In this document: positions 30,321 to 42,480 of the stretch, piece by piece
Numbering within the stretch: the first letter of the stretch is position 1
Layout: each line of letters begins with the position of its first letter
NCBI GenBank assembly: GCA_903632075.3
Contig: CAHIKZ030005493.1
Span: 1,938,501 to 2,002,500 of the forward strand
Source of the DNA: Acanthosepion pharaonis
Lineage: Eukaryota; Mollusca; Cephalopoda; Sepiida; Sepiidae
Length of the DNA stretch: 64,000 nucleotides
Direction: 5' to 3'
Notes under the pieces: model-generated
What the model saw: only the letters and a program-made list of their open reading frames with translations
Told to the model about the DNA's origin: nothing
Databases searched by the model: none
Position numbers and translations under genes: made by a program

Positions 30321-30639
30321 TTATAGAGGGATTGTTATTACATAAGAGTTCAGCAATAATATATCTGATCGGTTCGATAAGGTCAAATTGGCAGCTGATC
30401 TAAGAAGGATCTCCAATCTGCTGTCAACTGGTACAAGAAACGGCGTATTAATTTTAATACCGTCAAAACGGAACTTCTCTCTATTAATCGTCTGAGAGAC
30501 CACATTTTACCTCCCATCAACATGGCTGATGCTAACCTCCATTGATTCGTTGAACCTTCTCGTGGTAAAATTCTCTGATGATGTGAACTGGAAAGATGAT
30601 ATCAAATAAATTGCTAGGTCTACTGCTAAGTCGAGGCAC
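30321..30639 (+). pseudogene. Probable LINE RT palm fragment
   Basis: Plus strand: SDRFDKVKLAADLRRISNLL, then STGTRNGVLILIPSKRNFSL, and MADANLH, which resembles 'W.+.W...FN..KT.....+' downstream of the RT catalytic motif in CR1/Jockey elements, with frameshifts. Weak. Confidence 0.4.
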
Positions 30640-30930
30640 GGTGGATTAATGGGTGGCGACTGATTGACTGAGGAATCGGAGTGCCGAGTTCGAATACCAG
30701 CCGAATCCATTACATTTACTTACGTGATAATACTCTTGGGAAAGGTATGAATCCTATTCTTCTCTCCCCATCTATGGGTAAATAGCAGGACAAACCTGGT
30801 TCTATGCCCTATATAGAAATAGCAACCTACTGCGGGAAGAAAACCTGCCTCGTCAGTCATGTATCGAAAGATACATGATCGCCTAAGCGTGTATGACGCA
30901 TGGCGCATAACTGACTACTGTTAAGAAGGT
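30640..30930 (+). mobile_element. tRNA-derived SINE, family S3 (longest copy)
   Basis: TGGATTAATGG (A box) and GAGTTCGAATACC (B box), then 'ccattacatttacttacgtg', 'tcttctctccccatctatgg' and 'aaatagcaggacaaacctgg'. It shares its body with 6497-6800 and 10906-11060. Confidence 0.7.
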
Positions 30931-31150
30931 TCTTTCACTGTGTTGTGCTAGACATATTTTTGTCTTCCGAATTTAAGGCTACCATTCGTCCACGCTTTCA
31001 ATATTGCTGTCTCATATGGTACAGTGCTCATCCTTTATATTTAGAAATTCTTAATAAAATCCAAAGCAGAATCCGCAATATTATTAGTCCTGATCTGGCA
31101 TCTCGGCATCGATCACACCCGATGACCTACCCTCCGTGGTACATAGACTT
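30931..31150 (+). pseudogene. Non-LTR RT C-terminal fragment
   Basis: Plus frame: ATIRPRFQYCCLIWYSAHPL, LEILNKIQSRIRNIISPDLA, SRHRSH. It belongs to the RP..EYC.HIW family of 4142-4650. It is cut off by the PLE tail array. Confidence 0.7.
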
Positions 31151-31848
31151 TATGGTAAATATCTGTCTATATTTCTGAGATGAGGTATTATGTACACTAT
31201 TTACATTATTTGGACTGTTGTCCTCACCTTTATCGCCATATTTATTACAACGTTTCGGCCTTTCAGTATCTGTCTATATTTCTGAGATGAGGTATTATGT
31301 ACACTATTTACATTATTCGGACTATTGTCCTCATCTTTGTCGCCATATTTATTACAACGTTTCGGCCTATCAGTATCTGTCTATATTTCTGAGATGAGGT
31401 ATTTGTACACTAACATTATTCGGACTATTGTCCTCAGCCATATTTATTCAACATTTCGACCTTTCAGATTTGTCTATATTTCTAAGATGAAGTATTATGT
31501 ACACTATTTACATTATTCGGACTATTGTCCTCACCTTTATCACCATATTTATTACAACGTTTCGGCCTTTCAGTATCTGTCTATATTTCTGAGATGAGGT
31601 ATTATGTACACTATTTACATTATTCGGACTATTGTTCTCATCTTTGTCGCCATATTTATTACAAAGTTTCGGCCTTTCAGTATCTGTCTATATTTCTGAG
31701 ATGAGGTATTATGTACACTATTTACATTATTCGGACTGTTGTCCTCATCTTTGTCGCCATATTTATTACAACGTTTTGGCCGTTGTACGCTCCTGCCTTC
31801 TCCAGGTGGTTGGAATGTTGTACTGAACCCTTTATTTCGGTCATATTT
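31151..31848 (-). repeat. PLE tail, tandem 105-bp units (about 6 copies)
   Basis: 'tatctgtctatatttctgag' starts at about 31162, 31268, 31373, 31468, 31573 and 31679. Each unit ends 'acaacgtttcggcctttcag'. On the minus strand that is CTGAAAGGCCGAAACGTT, the PLE hammerhead-like core with its stem-II loop deleted. The last copy (31780-31848) keeps the longer form with 'ccttctccaggtggttgg'. Orientation is opposite to the adjacent PLE. Confidence 0.85.
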
Positions 31849-32400
31849 AGATCATAGACAAGGAACACCATTGGAAAATTCGTAAACTTAAGGAATCAGC
31901 ACATATGCTAGGCCACAAAAATCTCCTGAGCCGACCAAGCATAGAAATAAATACAATATGGGAACCAGTAATAAGGAGTGCCAGAGAAAAGCGATAAAAA
32001 CAACAAAGTTGTAATATGAGCTCTCGTAAAAACATGAAATGATAACAGCAAAAATTGCAATATGAGCACTGGTAAAAATGGTTGCTGAAGACATTAGGTT
32101 TATAATACCCAGAAATTCACACACAGATGTCCTCGAGGACACATGGCACAGTGGATAAAGGCGTTAGTTAGATCCAGTGACAGAACCCAAAGAGTGTGAG
32201 TTCAATACCCAGTTAAAGTAGTAGAGATATTTCAGAGGGAAAATTAACAGGAGATAACTGCTAACTGAACAGTCTACCCCAGTGAGCGAAATAAACTCCA
32301 ACCACCTGCAGAAGGCCGGAGCCTACAACGGCCAAAACACTGTAATAAATATGGCGACAAAGATGATGACGATAGTTCAAATAATGTTTATGGTAAATAT
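31849..32400 (+). mobile_element. Penelope-like element 3' end (GIY-YIG C-terminus, tRNA-like module, tail)
   Basis: Plus strand: IDKEHHWKIRKLKESAHMLG, HKNLLSRPSIEINTIWEPVI, then a stop after SAREKR. This is the C-terminal part of the PLE GIY-YIG domain. Next come a spacer and a tRNA-like module (32136-32220: TGGCACAGTGG and GAGTTCAATACC). The tail is 'ccaaccacctgcagaaggcc' to 'ggccaaaacactgtaataaa', a mutated version of the hammerhead-like core (A6 and G12 changed). Same order as 3935-3215. Confidence 0.75.
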
Positions 32401-32700
32401 TAGTTTTGTTACTCGTGCGTAGTGATTTTCTGCAGGGAAAGTATGTAAAAGAAGTAAATAGGCCAAATTTTCTTATTACGCCGGCGTAGGTATCCCACAT
32501 TGAATCGAGATTCATGATGGCAGTTATGGGGGACGACTGACCAACAAGAAGTCCGATTTTTTTCTTGTCGATAACTTCAAAGCGGTAAGGTTTCTTCATA
32601 ATTTAATTGTTAATTTGAGTTCAGCATGTACATTTGCACGGAATTATGACGATTTTGGAAAAAAATTAAGGGATATTAGCGCACGGGTAACAAAACCAAT
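32401..32700. other. No gene or repeat recognised
   Basis: AT-rich sequence with short frames only. Confidence 0.35.
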
Positions 32701-33125
32701 ATTTATCGACTTTATATATTTAAGTGCAGCATTAGATTGGAGACAAGTTCATATCGATTTGCTGTTGAAATGGCTAAATGTAAATGCAATGTCGATCCTT
32801 TGTCATTTAACCATGTTTTATTGTTCTTGCTTCTTAAAGTTTTTTTCTTCTCTCAAGATGTAACCGTAAGTTCTATGCAACTTCTATGCTAAAAGTTTCT
32901 TCTCTCGCACTTCTCGCTTGTGGAACTCCCTTCCGGCTTTTTGCTTTCCAGTCAACTTCGGTTTTCAAAAATTTAAATGCAATGTTAATCTTTTATCATT
33001 TGTCCCCTGAAATTCTCTTCTTTTATTGTTGTCGCTCCTTAATAGTGCTTTTCTTATATTCAGTCGAAATGGCTGGGTGTAACCGTAAGTTCTATGCTAA
33101 CAATGTCTTCTTTTTTTGTTTTTAA
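32701..33125 (+). pseudogene. LINE C-terminus, three broken tandem pieces
   Basis: VEMAKCKCNVDP at 32766, then NRKFYATSMLKVSSLALLAC (frame-shifted RTSRLWNSLP), 'gtggaactcccttccggctt', FKNLNAMLI, and again VEMAGCNRKFYANNV at 33064. These are repeated fragments of the 'CNRKFY.NNFFSRTSRLWNSLP' region. Confidence 0.6.
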
Positions 33126-33129
33126 TGAA

Positions 33130-33425
33130 ATTTTTCTGTTTCTTAATACTTTGTTCAGCTTTTCGAAGGCATATTTCCCTACTGCAATGCACTTTGGGAT
33201 TTTGGTGTTGTCTTCTTAGATAGTTTGATTTAGACGCCCCCTCCCCAATTTTTAGCTCTGGTTAATGACTATAGATTCTGTCTTCCCACAATTGATGGTT
33301 AGTCCTTTCTTCCCCCTTTCCTTTAGGACCATGTCTAGAAGTTTATGCTGTTTTCTTTCTGTGATTGCTATTAACACGGTGTCATCTGCATATCTCACGT
33401 TGTTTAGACTGTCCACCAAAAATGT
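33130..33425 (-). pseudogene. Non-LTR RT palm fragment with YADD
   Basis: On the minus strand: NNVRYADDTVLIAITERK, QHKLLDMVLKERGK, GLTINCGKTESIVI, ...FEKLNKVLRNRKISLKT. YADD is the RT catalytic motif and GLTIN..KT the following primer-grip region. This is the only clear catalytic RT motif in the window. Flanks are replaced by other fragments on both sides. Confidence 0.75.
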
Positions 33426-33479
33426 TCACTGTTTGGATTGTGGTAGGCCTTCGTTGGTCAGGGTTGGCCATGGGTAGCA

Positions 33480-34080
33480 TCCTAGTTGTCTGCTTGGCTG
33501 GAGCATCGACGTCTGTGACTGTGGAGGCCGATACGGGAGTGACAATCTATGTTGTAGAGGTCGCATGTGTGTTCTGGTCTGTTGGAGCTGTCACTTTGTT
33601 CTGTGCGGGCCCGCCTTTCAGTGGTGACTTGTATCAGCTTCTCCTACCCTGACTTGAGGGGTTTGGTCAGGGTTCCTCTCCATTCGGATCGTATGGATGC
33701 CAGGCTCTCCCAGGGGTCTGTGTTGATGTCCACAGCGTTCATACCGCGTCTCACTACATCGCGGTACAGCAGCTGTGGCCGCCAGGCGGGATTCCTTCCA
33801 GCGGCCAGCTCTCCATACAAGTGGTCTTTGTGGATGCGGCCGCCCGGCATGCGATGGACGTGGCCCAACCAATTGTAACGCTGCAAGAACACACTGGCAG
33901 GCCTAAACAGTGGGCAAAGTACTATAGACTGGCTTGGAAACTCTCCTGATTTAAATCCAAACGTGGTCCACGCCTCGCTGCCATATAGCAGTGTACTGAT
34001 AACGCAGCCGCTGTCCACAGTCATCTTGGTCTCCACCGACAGCTTGGGATTGGCCCAGACACGTTTGGATTGTGTAGGTT
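33480..34080 (-). pseudogene. Non-LTR RT C-terminus with an in-frame 30-codon antisense Tc1 insert
   Basis: The minus frame 34036-33644 is open for 130 codons: METKMTVDSGCVISTLLYGS EAWTT, then about 30 residues FGFKSGEFPSQSIVLCPLFR..., then YNWLGHVHRMPGGRIHKDHL, YGELAAGRNPAWRPQLLY and DINTDPWESLASIRSEWRG. The outer parts are a standard RTE-like post-palm and C-terminus. The middle is the reverse complement of the Tc1 MITE at 36967-37056. Downstream (33600-33480) a frameshifted CHSRIGLHSHRRRC-type Cys/His terminus remains. The insert replaced roughly 50 residues of RT. Confidence 0.8.
33871..33960 (+). mobile_element. 90-bp Tc1 fragment (N- and C-terminal pieces already fused)
   Basis: 'attgtaacgctgcaagaaca' through 'gaaactctcctgatttaaat' corresponds base for base in length (90 bp) to 36967-37056, with a handful of substitutions. 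It spans the same internal deletion as that MITE, so it derives from the deleted element and not from a full-length transposon. Confidence 0.85.
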
Positions 34081-34261
34081 AAATAAATACGCTGAGAAGT
34101 TGTAAACCTTTTCGTAATCTCTATTCTGTTCTTAACATCTATTTTTGTGACTCGAAATTTCCGGGACCGTCACAGTTGCCAGAAACATTGGGTGCAAGAA
34201 CGCTGGAATCTCTTTAGGGTCTCTGCGTGACCATCTGTCATTCCTTCGATTGAATTTTGGC

Positions 34262-34990
34262 CCTATATATATAATCATAAGAGAGAATGAAAGAAATCCT
34301 ACTTCGTATATCAAGGTTTACATAAAGAGCTACTATTAAAATCATCTCTAATGAATTCTTATAGATGCTTTTAGTATTTGCAATGTGCCTATATATGTAA
34401 TAATCAGAGGGAAGGAAAGAAATCTGACCTTGTATATCAAGAGTTACATAAAAAGCTAGTATTAAAATCATCTCCAATCAATTTCTATAGATGCTTTTAG
34501 TATTTGCAATGTCCCTATATATGTAATCATTAGAGGGAATGAAAGAAATCCTACCTCGTATATCAATGGTTACATAAAGAGCTAGTATTAAAATCATCTC
34601 CAATCAATTTCTATAGATGCTTTTAGTATTTGCAATGTCCCTATATATGTAATCATGAGAGGGAATGAAAGAAATCCTACCTCGTATATCAAGGGTTACA
34701 TAAAGAGCTAGTATTAAAATCATCTCCAATGAATTTCTATAGATGCTTTTAGCATTTGCAATGTCCCTATATATGTAATCATTAGAGGGAATGAAAGAAA
34801 TCCTACATCGTATATCAAGGGTTACATAAAGAGCTAGTATTAAAATCATCTCCAATGAATTTCTATAGATGCTTTTAGTATTTGCAATGTCCCTATATAT
34901 GTAATCATTAGAGGCAATGAAAGAAATCCTACCTCGTATATCAAGGGTTACATAAAGAGCTCGTATTAAAATCATATACAATGAAGTTAA
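34262..34990 (-). repeat. 126-bp tandem array, about 5.8 copies
   Basis: 'tatagatgcttttagtattt', 'gcaatgtccctatatatgta' and 'gaaagaaatcctacctcgta' recur every 126 bp. 126 is 42 codons, so frames of 79 and 125 codons stay open on the minus strand. Their composition (I/L/Y/N-rich, no motif) gives no reason to think they are translated. Confidence 0.92.
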
Positions 34991-35087
34991 TATAAACTTT
35001 TAGTATTTGCTATATCACTATGTGTGTATTGATGCGAATAAATTAACATTTTCACATATTTGTTCCACAAATTCTATCTAATATATC

Positions 35088-35754
<667 letters not shown>

Positions 35755-36405
35755 ACGTCATTCGGATTATTGTCCTCATCTTTGTTGCCGTATTTATCAC
35801 AACGTTTCGACCGTTGTACGCTCTGGCCTTCTTCAGGTGGTTGGAATGTCGAACTGAACCCTTTATTTCGCTCGCTGGGGTAGACTGTTCTAGTTCCACG
35901 TGCCATGTCTAATGGATGTCAGTTATCAGTTATCTCCTGTTAATTCCCCTCTACCAAGTTCTTCACTGCCTTAACTGGGTATTGAACTCACACTCTTTGG
36001 CCTTCTTCAGGTGGTTGGAATGTCGAACTGAACCCTTTATTTCGATCACTGGGGTAGACTGTTCTAGTTCCACGTGCCATGTCTAGCGGATGTCAGTTAT
36101 CAGTTATCTCCTGTTAATTTTCCCATGAAAGTTCTCCAATGCCTTAGCCGGGTATTGAACTCACACTCTTTGGCCTTCTTCAGGTGGTTGGAATGTCGAA
36201 CTAAACCCTTTATTTCGATCACTGGGGTAGACTGTTCTAGTTCCACGTGCCATGTATAATGGATGTCAGTTATCAGTTATCTCCTGTTAATTCACCTCTC
36301 AAAGTTCTCCACTGACTTAATCAGGTATTGAACTCACACTCTTTGGGTCCTGTCCTTGGATCTAACCAACGCCTTTATCCACTGTGCCATGTGTCCTTAC
36401 GTTTT
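35755..36405 (-). mobile_element. PLE tail repeats with terminal tRNA-like module
   Basis: 'ccttcttcaggtggttggaa' occurs at about 35827, 36002 and 36173, units of about 174 bp. The distal copy has the hammerhead-like core (minus, 35796-35842: CTGAAGA, GGCC/GGTC stem, GAAACGTT). The proximal copy continues into 'tgggtcctgtccttggatct' and 'ccactgtgccatgtgtcctt', the tRNA-like module. So only the tail has been multiplied. Confidence 0.75.
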
Positions 36406-36653
36406 TTTTTTTAAATGTATAGTTTGTAGAATTTAAAATACATTGCAGGTAATTTCACTACAAAAATGTATTACTGGTAATTTTATTTTATAAAAAAAAC
36501 AAATCTATGGCTTTTTTAACAGAGGCCGGAAAAGTAACATTGAGATCCGAAGGTGTATAGGGAGAGCTAAGAGCGTATTCCAAAAGCTAAGTAGAGTACT
36601 ACGGAATAGATAAAATCTTTTAGAAACAAGGAAAAAAAAAAAAAAAAAAATTA

Positions 36654-37213
36654 CGCCCTTGTGCAAATTAATTGAAACAACCGTTTTAGTTTCCTTTCTT
36701 TCACCATACGGCCAGTTCTAGACCCACTTGAATCACAGGGTGCAATCAATTTCTATTTTTTCTTCAGATTAGATCATTTGCAGTGGTGTGCAGTACTATG
36801 AATCTGTTTTCGGGGTGTATGTTGAAATTAGTTTCGCCTAGAAAAATATTGCGTCATCCGTGATTGCATCAGATTTTTATCACACCACACACTATTTTTT
36901 CGACTGTCGATTAGTTGTCCTACGGCCATTGTCAGCGATGGACGTTAATCCAAAGAGGCGTACGAAAATTGTAACGCTGCAAGAACACACTGGCAGGCCT
37001 AAACAGTGGGCTAAGTACTATAGAGTGGCTTAGAAACTCTCCTGATTTAAATCCAATCGAGAATCTGTGGTCAATCGGCAAGGAACGACATTGTGAAATG
37101 GACATACGAAGCAGTAACATGTGCACTGGTTCGTGTTACATTGGAAAAATACGAAAGGAAAGTAAATAAGAACAGAGTTATTCGTTTTGTTTCAATTAAT
37201 TTGTACAAGGGTA
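36654..37213 (+). mobile_element. Tc1-family MITE with transposase N- and C-terminal remnants
   Basis: Inverted ends: 'cgcccttgtgcaaattaatt' plus gaaacaac at the left, and 'ttgtttcaattaatttgtac' plus aagggta at the right, with TA outside both. Inside, ATG at 36938 opens MDVNPKRRTKIVTLQEHTGR, a Tc1 N-terminus. Soon after comes WLRNSPDLNPIENLW, carrying the third catalytic residue (E) of the DDE triad, then KERHCEMDI. The catalytic core between them is deleted. A second copy of the right end lies at 37245-37270. Confidence 0.85.
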
Positions 37214-37479
37214 TAGGTGATCATGGCCCCCCACATCTTCCTGTATAATTAATTTGTAGAAGGGTGTAATTGTCAAGACGCATCCTTGTTTTAGCCAGCA
37301 CGGAATTTGGAGACAGAAAAAACGTAATCGGGAAGCCAAAAACGGCGAAGAACTTTCTGGCTCTTGGAACGGTATCAAAGGCCTTTATCAAAGTCATAGA
37401 AAACAAGTAAAAGAGTTTTTTTTGGGGTGGGGGGGTTTCCTGCTACATTTTACTATCGACGATAATATGTATCGTCCAT

Positions 37480-37650
37480 TTATCCATCACAGGTTGTGTT
37501 GGATAAATTCTCGTCTAAATTACGCAAAAATGAAAATAACATTGACATCACATTTTAACAGATATATTTACCAAAAATATCTTGAAACAATAAATACTAA
37601 ATTTATTCAATAAAATCGCCATTTCTTTCAACCATGGCCCCCCAGACGAC
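37480..37650 (-). pseudogene. Mariner 3' end (last residues and 3' UTR)
   Basis: On the minus strand: VERNGDFIE, stop, then 'atatctgttaaaatgtgatg', 'ttgcgtaatttagacgagaa'. It matches the 3' end of the mariner at 61930-62410. No catalytic region. Confidence 0.65.
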
Positions 37651-37954
37651 ATTGGAATCTCCTGCAACCCTTCTGGGCGGTCTCCTTTGTAAAATAGACA
37701 AAAGCCTATAGACAAATGGTAACACATGACATTGAGAACAATCTCTTGACAACCCAAATATCGGTTCAAAATGGAATCTCAGAATACTAATTCGTTTGAG
37801 AATCAGCGAATGGTTGCTTCTCAAGATTTTTTTTTGAACTTCGTAACATGGCTCGCACTCAGAGGACATCAGTTCTTCAATGATGATAAGGTAACTTGTT
37901 CCAAAGCATCCAGAAATCTTCCATGAAGTGGATATACATGAATGTCGAGGGCGC

Positions 37955-38600
37955 GTCAGACGAATTATCGTCTGAATAAGGCAAAAATGCAAATAACAAT
38001 GACATCTCATTTTAACAGATATTTTAACCAAAATTAAACAAAAATATCTCGAAATACTAAAGAGTAAATTCAATAAAATCGCCATTAGATTCAAATACGG
38101 CCAAATTTCTAACCCCAGCATGCCGTTTCCAGATATCTGGCGGAGCGAATTACCCTTTTTCTCATATACGGTGCTTAATTGACCCTACTATACTATGCAG
38201 ACGACAAAATCAAAAACAGGCAACACGCATGCGCGAAATCAAAAATATAAAATGGCGACAATTTACCTATCCGAACGTTCTTGTTTAAGTTGGTGAATAC
38301 TGCTATAATCCTTGCCATCAGTTCATCTTTAGTGTTACATTGGATTTTCTTGTTCTCCCGATCAACTGCTCCCCACACATAATAATCAAGGAGGTTACTG
38401 TCTGGGAAATTAGGTGGCCAGACATGAGGGGTGATGTAATTGTTTGACAGCCATGCCTGGGTTCTCCTTCTTGCGTGGCATGGTACAGTGTCCTGTTGTC
38501 AGACATAGAGACTTCCAGTACCACCTTCTCAAGACGATGTAGGTCTTCTGTGTTGAGTCTGAGGCCCTCACCGACAAATTTATCAGAACGACCAGAGTAA
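37955..38600 (-). pseudogene. Mariner-like transposase, broken
   Basis: On the minus strand, across frames: HHTRRRTQAWLSNNYITPHV, WPPNFPDSNLLDYYVWGAVD, RENKKIQCNTKDELMARIIA, VFTNLNKN. NFPDSNLLDYYVWG holds the third catalytic acid of the DD..D triad. The domain is interrupted near 38270 by 'gcatgcgcgaaatc' sequence that also occurs at 38690. The 3' end ('ggcgattttattgaat', 'atatctgttaaaatgagatg') resumes at 38100-37955. Confidence 0.75.
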
Positions 38601-38629
38601 GTTTTCCGAGCTGCTTTTTCTCACAGACG

Positions 38630-38750
38630 TGCGCAACTGACCCAACTATACTGTGCAGTCACCCCCCCCAAAAAAAAACAAAAAAACAACGCGCATGCGC
38701 GAAATTGAAAATAAAATAGCGACAATTTATCCATTGCACTGCGTACATAT
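38630..38750 (-). repeat. Copy of the sequence interrupting the mariner
   Basis: 'gacccaactatactgtgcag', 'aacgcgcatgcgcgaaattg' and 'gcgacaatttatcca' match 38176-38262. The last part resembles the mariner terminus 'gacgacaatttatccatcgc' at 62383, so these may be mariner terminal sequences. Confidence 0.5.
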
Positions 38751-39097
38751 GGGAAGCAATTGACAAGTGAAAATTATTAGGGTACTATTCTACGTTTTTC
38801 ACGTTATGTTGCCTGGTATTTTAAGAGTTTAATGGCGATGTCTTTTATTTTAATCCAAAGGCTATCGAATGGAGTTTTTTTTTTTTTTTTAATGGCATCT
38901 GCATCCTTGGCGATCATCTTTGTATCTATCTTTCTGTATTTTGTTTAGAATTACCAATTCACCTTTGACATTTTTGCGAGAATTCATGGAGGCTTCTGGC
39001 TTATATGATGAAATTTAAAAAAAAAAATTGTTTTCTCGTTTTGGTCTCGTTTCAGTTCCCATCTTCGCTCAACGTGACATTCATCTATTTACCAACA

Positions 39098-39861
<764 letters not shown>

Positions 39862-41622
39862 TCCCTAATCATTTCGCCTCAAGCAAGGCGATAATGCAGC
39901 AAAGACGCAAGGGTGTTACTACGAGAGAAAGAGAATGAAAAGACTTTAGTGATGAGAAAGGACAATTAAAAAAAACAAGATTCAGGGAGAAAGAGATGGC
40001 GATAATGGCACTACGACGCAAGTGGAGTGGAAGTGGAAGAGAATGAAATGACTTTAGTGAGCAGAAAAAAAACTATAAAAAACAGGATTCAAGAAAACAG
40101 AAGATGGCGATAGTGCCACTAAGACGCAAGGGAGGGTCACCGAGAGTGAAAGAGAATGAGAAGACGTTAGCGAGGAGAAAGGACAATAAAAAACAGGATT
40201 CAGGGAGACAGAAGATGGCGATAATGCCACTAAGACGCAAGGGGGTTATTGGGAGCGAAAGAGAATGAAAAGACGTTAGTCATGGGAAGGGACAATATAA
40301 ACAGGATTCAGGAAGACAGAAGATGGCGATAATGCCACTAAGACGTAAGGGGGTTATTGGGAGCGAAAGAGAATGAAAAGACGTTAGCCAGGGGAAAGGA
40401 CAATAGAACAGGATTCAAGAAGACAGAAGATGGCGATAATGCCACTAAGACGCAAGGGGGTTATTGGGAGCGAAAGAGAATGAAAAGACGTTAGCCAGGG
40501 GAAAGGACAATATAAACAGGATTCAGGAAGACAGAAGATGGCGATAATGCCACTAAGACGCAAGGGGGTTATTGGGAGCGAAAGAGAATGAAAAGACGTT
40601 AGCCAGGGGAAAGGACAATATAAGCAGGATTCAGGAAGACAGAAGATGGCGATAATGCAACTTAGATGCAAAGGGGTTATTGGGAGCGAAAGATAATGAA
40701 AAGACGTTAGCCAGGGGAAAGGACAATATAAACAGGATTCAGGAAGACAGAAGATGGCGATAATGCCACTAAGACGCAAGGGGGTTATTGGGAGCAAAAG
40801 AGAATGAAAAGACGTTAGCCAGGGGAAAGGACAATATAAACAGGATTCATGAAGACAGAAGATGGCGATAATGCCACTAAGACGCAAGGGGTTATTGGGA
40901 GCGAAAGTGAATGAAAAGACGTTAGCCAGGGGAAAGGACAATATAAACAGGATTCAGGAAGACAGAAGATGGCGATAATGCCACTAAGACGCAAGGGGGT
41001 TATTGGGAGCGAAAGAGAATGAAAAGACGTTAGCCAGGGGAAAGGACAATATAAACAGGATTCATGAAGACAGAAGATGGCGATAATGCCACTAAGACGC
41101 AAAGGGGGTTACTGGAGCGAAAGAGAATGAAAAGACGTTAGCCAGGGGGGAAAGGACAATATAAACAGGATTCAGGGAAGACAGAAGATGGCGATAATGC
41201 CACTAAGACGCAAGGGGGGTTATTGGGAGCGAAAGAGAATGAAAAGACGTTAGCCAGGGGAAAGGACAATATAAACAGGATTCAGGAAGACAGAAGATGG
41301 CGATAATGCCACTAAGATGCAAGGGGGTTATTGGGAGCGAAAGAGAATGAAAAGACGTTAGCCAGGGGAAGGGACATTATAAACAGGATTCAGGAAGACA
41401 GAAGATGGCGATAATGCAACTTAGACGCAAGGGGGTTATTGGGAGCGAAAGAGAATGAAAAGACGTTAGCCAGGGGAAGGGACAATATAAACAGGATTCA
41501 GGAAGACAGAAGATGGCGATAATGCCACTAAGACGCAAGGTAGTTACTGGGAGAGAAAGCGAAGAGAAAGATTTTAGTATCGAGAAAGGGAAATAAAAGA
41601 ACAGATTTCAGGAAGACGGAAG
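39862..41622 (-). repeat. 108-bp tandem array of a LINE 3' end (about 16 copies)
   Basis: The unit is 'gacagaagatggcgataatg', 'ccactaagacgcaagggggt', 'tattgggagcgaaagagaat', 'gaaaagacgttagccagggg' plus 28 bp, 108 bp long. The first few units are diverged, the rest nearly identical. Reverse-complemented, the unit matches the LINE 3' tail ('ccttgcgtcctagtggc' at 46108). The array abuts the matching LINE C-terminus at 41623. A 36-residue frame (108 = 36 codons) repeats on the minus strand and yields open frames of 95 and 185 codons that are by-products. Confidence 0.93.
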
Positions 41623-41850
41623 ATCTCGATTGGCGTCTGTGAAGATCGTCGTCGACATGGAAGCAAGAATCCGGAAGAGAGTTCCACAGGTGAGAAGTGC
41701 GAAGAAAGAAACTGTTAGAATAGAACTTACGCTTACATCTGGCTATTACAATAGCAAACCAATGAGACCTAGATGCGAATCTAGTTGCACGCTTAAATTC
41801 ATGAAGCCGAGTCAGTCGGTCAATGCGTGTGGCACCCATGAGACCCCCTT
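41623..41850 (-). pseudogene. LINE C-terminus feeding the 108-bp array
   Basis: On the minus strand: RLTRLHEFKRATRFASRSHW, VIARCKRKFYSNSFFLRTSH, LWNSLPDSCFHVD. It is the same family as 4142 and 45600, in the orientation expected if its own 3' UTR was amplified into 41622-39862. Confidence 0.8.
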
Positions 41851-42173
41851 CTGGCCCTTAACCATTGAGCAAAGATGACCATTAACATTTCTCGCCGACT
41901 TTTTTCATTTTCAAAGATCATTTTTGCATCCAGAACAATTCGCGTTTTTGCTCATATGAGCGATAGAGGACACTTTATATTTATCGCTAATCTCACGTGA
42001 ACATGCGAGATGCAGCACTAAGACGGCTTTGATTCCAAATGAAAAGAAGTATAAGAAAATATGTTGAAAAACAAATATATCTTGTGATTTTTTTTTTACA
42101 TCAATAGGTTAAGAACTTATTGATATACATTTTTTACATTAATATAATTTTTGCATCAATAGATTACGGATAT

Positions 42174-42480
42174 GTTTAGATTGGTATGGTTTATTTTGTT
42201 TTACGGCATATCAACCTCAATGGGTTATTTAATGCCGACAACATTTTTAGTATAGATTCGTATGAATAGAATATGTATTCTTTGGTTTAGATTGGTTTGG
42301 TTTATTTTGTTTTACGGCATGTCAACCTCAATGGGTTATTTAATGCCGACAACATTTTTAGGATAGATTCGTATGAATAGAATATGTATTCTTTGGTTTA
42401 GATTGGTTTTGTTTGGTTTGTTTTACGACATATCAACCTCAATGGGTTATTTAATGCCGACAACTTTTTTTACCTGGTGA
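42174..42480 (+). repeat. R1 head repeated three times (~110 bp units)
   Basis: 'gttttacggcatatcaacct', 'caatgggttatttaatgccg' and 'tagattcgtatgaatagaat' start at about 42174, 42285 and 42394. Confidence 0.85.

Noticed and set aside
33265..33878. Plus-strand frames of 70-103 codons
   Set aside because: They are antisense shadows of the LINE fragments on the minus strand, which show YADD and the GHVHRMP region.
40384..41102. 185- and 95-codon minus-strand frames
   Set aside because: They are 36-residue repeats of a non-coding LINE 3' end amplified as a 108-bp unit.
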